10,893 nucleotides of DNA from assembly GCA_028700615.1 (NCBI GenBank), contig JAQVSH010000042.1, positions 1 to 10,893 on the forward strand, read 5' to 3'. A model generated the notes under the pieces. The model was not told the origin of the DNA and made no database searches. It worked only from the letters and a program-made list of their open reading frames with translations. The stretch is from Bacteroidales bacterium. GTDB taxonomy: Bacteria; Bacteroidota; Bacteroidia; Bacteroidales; UBA4181. Shown piece after piece: positions 7,131 to 10,893 of this stretch (its first letter is position 1; every line of letters starts with the position of its first letter). The position numbers and the translations under genes were made by a program.

Positions 7131-9200
7131 TTAATTTTCAATAGCAGTCTCTGTTTCAATCATTTTATTTAGATCTTCTTCAGAAATAACAGGAATATTC
7201 AGTTTGGCCGCCTTTTTTTTCTTTTCCGGGCCCATATTCTCTCCGGCCAATAGATAATCTGTTTTTGAAGAGAGACTTCCGGTAAGTTTTCCTCCGTGAG
7301 AAACAATCAGTTCCTTCATGGACTCTCTGGCAATAGAAAAAATGCCACTGATAACAAAGGTTTTTCCAAGCAGAGATTCACTCAGAAGGGCCGCTTTTTC
7401 TCCGGCTTCCATTTGTAATCCTTTATCTTTTAACTTCTTTACCAACTCTGCGGAAGCTGAATCTGAGAAAAATGAGAGAACGCTTTGTGCAATGGTCTCT
7501 CCCACTTCTTCAATATGAATAAGATCTTCATAGGAGGCTTGCTGAAGCTTTTCCATAGATCCAAAGTGAAAAGCCAGGTTTCTTGCTACGGTTTCTCCCA
7601 CATGACGAATTCCCAATGCAAAGAGAACCCTTGCAAAAGGAACACTTTTTGAAGATTCAATGCCCTCCAGAATATTATCGGCAGTTTTATCCCTGAAACT
7701 GATTTTTTTAAGTTTCCCCCCCTCTTCTTTAACAATGATCTTTTCAAGACCGACCAATTGGTCTCTATGTAAATCATACAGATCGGCATATGTTCTAATA
7801 AGTTGTTTTTCAAAAAGAAGAGCAACTTTACCTTCTCCAAGGCTTTCAATATTCATTGCCTTTCTGGAAATAAAATGTTCTATTTTGCCTTTAATCTGTG
7901 GAGGACAACCGGATTCATTCGGACAATAATGGGCGGCTTCTCCTTCTGTTCGGATCAGGGGAGTACCGCATTCCGGACAGTTTGTAATAAACTGAACAGG
8001 AGTATTAAATAAATCCCGAACAGAAGTCTTCACTTCCACGATTTTGGGAATAATCTCTCCTCCTTTCTCAATAATTACGGTATCCTGATAATGTAGATCC
8101 AGAAGTTGTATCTGATCGGCATTGTGTAAAGTAGCCCTTTTAACCACCGTGCCAGCCAGATGGACAGGTTTTAAATTGGCCACAGGCGTCACGGCTCCGG
8201 TTCTTCCGACCTGATAATCTATTGATATTAATTGGGTTTCTGCCCTTTCTGCTTTATATTTATAGGCAATGGCCCATCGCGGAGTTTTTGCTGTAAACCC
8301 CAGTTTTTCCTGCTGTTGTATGGAATCAACTTTTATGACAATGCCATCAATATCAAAGGGGAGTTTCTTCCTTCGGACATCCCATTCTTTAATAAAGTCA
8401 AATACTTGCTCCATATTGTCACAGCAGCGCATGTATTCAGAAATAAAAAACCCCCATTTACGCGCGTATTCCAGATTTTCTGCATGTGTTTTTCCAGGAA
8501 GATGCTCTCCCATGACATAATAGAGAAAGCAAACCAGCTTTCTCCGGGCTACTTCCGCACTATTTTGTAGTTTAAGGGTCCCTGCCGCTGCGTTTCTTGG
8601 ATTTGCAAATGGTTGATCTCCAATTTCTTCCTTTTCTTTGTTTAAAGAATCAAAGACCGGACGGGTCATCATTACTTCACCCCTGATTTCAAATTCTTCG
8701 GGTATCTGATCACCTTTTAATTTCAAAGGAACATTGCGAATGGTACGAATATTCTCGGTAACAATATCCCCTCGCACCCCATCCCCACGGGTAACAGCCT
8801 GCTGAAGGGCTCCGTTCCGGTATAGCAGATTGATAGAGGTTCCATCGTATTTGAGTTCACAAACATACCGGCAGGATGTTGCCTGAAGTCCTTTTAAAAC
8901 CCTTTGATGAAACTCCAGAAGTTCTCCTTCATTATAGGTATTAGCCAGAGACATCATAGGATACTTATGCTCCGCTTGCTGAAAATTCTGGTTAATATCA
9001 CTTCCCACTCTTTGGGTAGGAGAATTGGGATCAAAAAATTCAGGAAACTCAGATTCCAGCTTTTCCAACCTTTTAAGAAGGAGGTCATAGTCATAATCAG
9101 TCATAGTCGGCTTAGCCAGTACATAATACTGGTAATTGGACTCTTCCAGTTTTTCTCTTAAGGTAATGATTTCGGCATGAGCCGCTATGGAATCCTTCAT
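7131..9200 (-). CDS. ligA: NAD-dependent DNA ligase LigA
   Basis: This enzyme seals nicks in DNA during replication and repair, using NAD+ to adenylate an active-site lysine. All domains are present in 689 residues: Ia (YYVLAKPTMTDYDYDLLL at 25-42), nucleotidyltransferase with KYDGTS at 117-122 (Lys117 adenylated), TRGDGVRGDIVTENIRTI at 137-154, FEIRGEV at 170-176, the NPRNAAAGTLK segment at 200-210, DGIVIKV at 285-291, the OB fold (VGRTGAVTPVA at 331-341), a four-Cys zinc finger (Cys408, 411, 426, 432), helix-hairpin-helix repeats (about 450-580) and a C-terminal BRCT domain (about 610-680). A short insert at about 488-503 separates the usual LE...EKSA-type segment of the HhH region. The ATG at 9200 begins 47 bases from the divergent cyclo-ligase gene. 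The gene heads a probable two-gene unit with the threonine aldolase. Confidence 0.98.
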   Translation of the reverse strand: MKDSIAAHAEIITLREKLEESNYQYYVLAKPTMTDYDYDLLLKRLEKLESEFPEFFDPNSPTQRVGSDINQNFQQAEHKYPMMSLANTYNEGELLEFHQRVLKGLQATSCRYVCELKYDGTSINLLYRNGALQQAVTRGDGVRGDIVTENIRTIRNVPLKLKGDQIPEEFEIRGEVMMTRPVFDSLNKEKEEIGDQPFANPRNAAAGTLKLQNSAEVARRKLVCFLYYVMGEHLPGKTHAENLEYARKWGFFISEYMRCCDNMEQVFDFIKEWDVRRKKLPFDIDGIVIKVDSIQQQEKLGFTAKTPRWAIAYKYKAERAETQLISIDYQVGRTGAVTPVANLKPVHLAGTVVKRATLHNADQIQLLDLHYQDTVIIEKGGEIIPKIVEVKTSVRDLFNTPVQFITNCPECGTPLIRTEGEAAHYCPNESGCPPQIKGKIEHFISRKAMNIESLGEGKVALLFEKQLIRTYADLYDLHRDQLVGLEKIIVKEEGGKLKKISFRDKTADNILEGIESSKSVPFARVLFALGIRHVGETVARNLAFHFGSMEKLQQASYEDLIHIEEVGETIAQSVLSFFSDSASAELVKKLKDKGLQMEAGEKAALLSESLLGKTFVISGIFSIARESMKELIVSHGGKLTGSLSSKTDYLLAGENMGPEKKKKAAKLNIPVISEEDLNKMIETETAIEN

Positions 9201-9206
9201 TTATAC

Positions 9207-9214
9207 TAAATTTG
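9207..9214 (+). promoter_or_regulatory. Possible -7 element for the formyl-THF cyclo-ligase gene
   Basis: TAAATTTG on the plus strand fits TAnnTTTG and lies 33 bases before the ATG at 9248, within the 47-base divergent spacer shared with ligA. No TTTG is visible at the -33 position, which would fall inside the start of ligA. In A/T-rich DNA such a match can arise by chance. Confidence 0.38.
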
Positions 9215-9247
9215 ACTCTATAAAAATACAAAAAATAGTCTATTAGG

Positions 9248-9787
9248 ATGGATATACTGCAAGAGAAAGAGAGATTACGTAAAGAAATGAGAACTCTTAA
9301 ACAATCTCTGAATGAGACTGAACGGTCGTTTCGATCCGAAAAAATATTAGAAAAAATTTTTTCTCATGAAGCCTATAGAAAAGCCCAAACGGTCTTGCTT
9401 TATGCTTCTTTACCCGACGAACCCGATACTTTTCCATTATTGAAGGAGTGCACTTTAAAAAAAATACTTCTTCCAGTGGTTGAAGGTGATATTTTGACAT
9501 TAAAAGTATTTACCGGGATTCATTCTCTACAAAAAGGATATCTGAAAGTAGAAGAACCCCAGGGGGATCCTTTTAAAGATTATGAGGCTATAGAACTGGC
9601 GTTGGTCCCCGGAGTGGCTTTTTCGCCAGAAGGAAGACGTCTTGGACGGGGTAAAGGTTATTACGATAAATTACTCCCTCTACTCAAAAATGCCGTTAAA
9701 ATAGGCGTATGCTTTGATTTTCAGTTAGTATCTGACATTCCCTCCGATCCATGGGATTATCGGTTGGACGGAATCATTTCAGGGTGA
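9248..9787 (+). CDS. 5-formyltetrahydrofolate cyclo-ligase
   Basis: The 179-residue product matches the 5-FTHF cyclo-ligase (MTHFS/YgfA) family in length and motifs: an N-terminal KERLRKEMRTL helix, VLLYASLPDEPDT at about 49-61, the LLPVV strand at 74-78, LVPGVAFSPEGRRLGRGKGYYDK at 118-140 with the nucleotide-binding GRGKGYYDK, and a DIPSDPWDYRLDGII end. It uses ATP to turn 5-formyl-THF into 5,10-methenyl-THF, returning the folate to the one-carbon pool and removing an inhibitor of folate enzymes. The start is preceded by an AGG at 9245-9247, too close to the ATG to be a useful Shine-Dalgarno site. Its 3' end overlaps the convergent UDG-like gene by 9 bases (9779-9787), so transcripts from the two strands must overlap. 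Confidence 0.94.
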   Translation: MDILQEKERLRKEMRTLKQSLNETERSFRSEKILEKIFSHEAYRKAQTVLLYASLPDEPDTFPLLKECTLKKILLPVVEGDILTLKVFTGIHSLQKGYLKVEEPQGDPFKDYEAIELALVPGVAFSPEGRRLGRGKGYYDKLLPLLKNAVKIGVCFDFQLVSDIPSDPWDYRLDGIISG

Positions 9788-10381
9788 TTTTTTCTCCCTA
9801 AACAAGGCGCTATACATTTCTGCTTTCTCTTGCAGTGGTTTAGGATAGGCCCTTGAAGTGGAGGGCATTCTGTATAGCCACATAGGCCTTTCTTTAAACT
9901 GAAAAGACATACACGTTCCAAGCGAAGGTAAGAACAACGGCTTTTGAAAGTCCTTATTCGCTTCTAAAACACTCATCAGTATCTCTGCTGATTTCTGTCC
10001 TGTAACGGCAACTTTATTACAATCGGGTATTTTTGTCAGTATTGACGCTAAATCGACAGGTGTAATCATTTCCAGAAACTTGTCTGATGCATTGTTGTTT
10101 TTCCTGATGACAGCCAAAGCCGTATCCATCAGAGCTATTCCTTCCTCATAACAGAACTTGCGAACCTTCTCTTCATCAAATTTTTTCCCTGTTACAAAAT
10201 GTAACGGATCATGATAAAAAATCAAGCCCATAATTCTCCACATGTCGTTTTGAATATTAGGATAAAAGAAATTCATGGACCATCGGCTTTGTGGCGGAGG
10301 AAAACTTCCCAGTAACAGCACCCTGGCATGTACAGGGAGAAAAGGTTTCAGAGGATGTTGTTCAATGAGCGAAATGTTCAT
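9779..10381 (-). CDS. Uracil-DNA glycosylase superfamily protein
   Basis: The 200-residue product has the two signature regions of the UDG fold in the MUG-like/hypoxanthine-glycosylase branch: LLLGSFPPP at 22-30 followed by FFYPNIQNDMWRIMG at 38-52, and MPSTSRAYP at 172-180, equivalent to the PSTSPA loop that enters the DNA minor groove. A GIALMDTA strand at 81-88 and VAVTGQKSAE at 124-133 fit the core. Such enzymes remove deaminated bases (uracil or hypoxanthine) and start base-excision repair; the exact base is not predictable here. In place of the proline or alanine usual after PSTS there is an Arg (Ser176-Arg177). Its ATG overlaps the stop of the HTH-DUF4870 gene by one base (TAATG), indicating translational coupling, and its 3' end overlaps the cyclo-ligase gene by 9 bases. 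Confidence 0.85.
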   Translation of the reverse strand: MNISLIEQHPLKPFLPVHARVLLLGSFPPPQSRWSMNFFYPNIQNDMWRIMGLIFYHDPLHFVTGKKFDEEKVRKFCYEEGIALMDTALAVIRKNNNASDKFLEMITPVDLASILTKIPDCNKVAVTGQKSAEILMSVLEANKDFQKPLFLPSLGTCMSFQFKERPMWLYRMPSTSRAYPKPLQEKAEMYSALFREKKSP

Positions 10382-10893
10382 TATTTAAAAAAATGAATTG
10401 CCGGTCTGTAACATACGGTTTTACTATATTGAAACCTGATCGTGTTGACTATAATTACAACAACGTTAAAGAGGTATAAAACGCCTATAAAAATGATCAT
10501 TCCAATCATTCCTCTCCATGGAATAAAAATTTGAATATGGAAAAAGAATCCGGCAACCATCGTAATGTAAATAAAAAATAACAGAGCACACCATGAGATC
10601 TGAAAATTCAGAATTGATTTCCCCATTTCATTTACATGGTTTACTTCATCTTTTTTAAGAGTCCACAGAATCGAAGGAAGGATAATTCCAAGCAGAGGAA
10701 ATAACAAAAATCCAAGTTGTGACAAATTGAGCATAAGGATCAGGCTTTTATCTTCTGCCCCCCGAAAATCTATATTTTCATCCGTTAAGACCCGTAATGC
10801 ACACGACAGCCGTTTTAAAGAATCTCCACGAGGTATTGTTTCCCCATTCTCAATCCGTTGTATAGTTCTTAAGCTTAATCCGGAGGTTTCGGC
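10381..10893 (-). CDS. HTH (XRE) - DUF4870 membrane protein, 5' end outside window
   Basis: The frame is open from the stop at 10381 to the right edge, giving 170 visible residues. The ATG at 10734 is internal: upstream of it, 53 in-frame codons encode most of an XRE-type helix-turn-helix, SGLSLRTIQRIENGETIPRG then DSLKRLSCALRV, where the SLRTIQRIENG helix is typical of HTH_3 recognition helices. After a short linker (about 36-53) comes a DUF4870-like membrane domain beginning MLNLSQLGF, with about three hydrophobic spans at roughly 60-78, 96-122 and 127-150, and the NFQISW segment typical of the family. The layout suggests a membrane-tethered DNA-binding regulator; signal and target are unknown. 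The UDG-like gene follows with a TAATG overlap. The missing part is probably only the first HTH helices, about 15-25 residues. Confidence 0.88.
   Translation of the reverse strand, partial: AETSGLSLRTIQRIENGETIPRGDSLKRLSCALRVLTDENIDFRGAEDKSLILMLNLSQLGFLLFPLLGIILPSILWTLKKDEVNHVNEMGKSILNFQISWCALLFFIYITMVAGFFFHIQIFIPWRGMIGMIIFIGVLYLFNVVVIIVNTIRFQYSKTVCYRPAIHFFK

Noticed and set aside
7586..7849. Minus-strand ORF of 87 codons in a second frame inside ligA
   Set aside because: It is a shadow frame of the conserved LigA zinc-finger/HhH coding region, with no recognisable domain.
9221..9240. TATTTTTTG on the minus strand as a ligA -7 element
   Set aside because: The spacing inside the motif is one base too long and no -33 partner was seen.
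10381..10734. A complete 117-residue DUF4870 gene starting at 10734
   Set aside because: The frame continues upstream without a stop to the window edge and encodes an HTH domain typical of the fused family, so this ATG is internal.

Overview
The window looks like a chromosomal segment of a member of the Bacteroidota. The evidence is A/T-rich DNA with few Shine-Dalgarno sites, promoter elements of the TAnnTTTG type (clear examples upstream of the TonB receptor and the hydrolase), a TonB-dependent receptor with a DEVVVTG-type TonB box, a KYDGTS-type NAD-dependent DNA ligase, and an HTH-DUF4870 membrane regulator. The order cannot be fixed from sequence alone; Bacteroidales is a guess. No rRNA, tRNA, CRISPR array, IS element or phage gene was seen. 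Genes are tightly packed, with no gap over about 125 bases.

Layout: (1) 1-594, minus: the first 198 residues of a TonB-dependent outer-membrane receptor, cut by the window edge, with a good promoter and a terminator-like hairpin in its leader. (2) 719-4785, minus: a two-gene polar amino acid ABC importer. The upstream gene encodes one 993-residue lipoprotein that carries several SBP_bac_3 substrate-binding modules and the permease. The downstream gene overlaps it by 4 bases (ATGA) and encodes a GlnQ-like ATPase with an extra C-terminal domain resembling RsbW/SpoIIAB-type HATPases. (3) 4856-5812, minus: a predicted lipoprotein of the proline iminopeptidase (S33) alpha/beta-hydrolase family. 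(4) 5865-6056, plus: a 63-residue DUF5808 membrane protein. (5) 6100-9200, minus: ligA followed 11 bases later by a low-specificity threonine aldolase gene. (6) 9248-9787, plus: 5-formyltetrahydrofolate cyclo-ligase. (7) 9779-10893, minus: an HTH-DUF4870 membrane regulator, running off the right edge, followed with a one-base TAATG overlap by a uracil-DNA-glycosylase-superfamily protein.

How the genes may work together: the lipoprotein hydrolase could release N-terminal amino acids from peptides outside the cytoplasm, and the adjacent importer could take them up. This is inferred from context only. The threonine aldolase (glycine from threonine) and the formyl-THF cyclo-ligase both touch one-carbon metabolism but are on opposite strands and need not be co-regulated. 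LigA and the UDG-like protein are DNA-repair functions.

The most unusual content is the importer. The binding modules run as lobe-II half, full, full, lobe-I half, permease, which reads as a circularly permuted three-repeat array. Its ATPase partner carries what looks like a degenerate anti-sigma-kinase fold. The second useful point is that the small DUF4870 ORF at the right edge is not complete: its frame stays open upstream and encodes an HTH domain.
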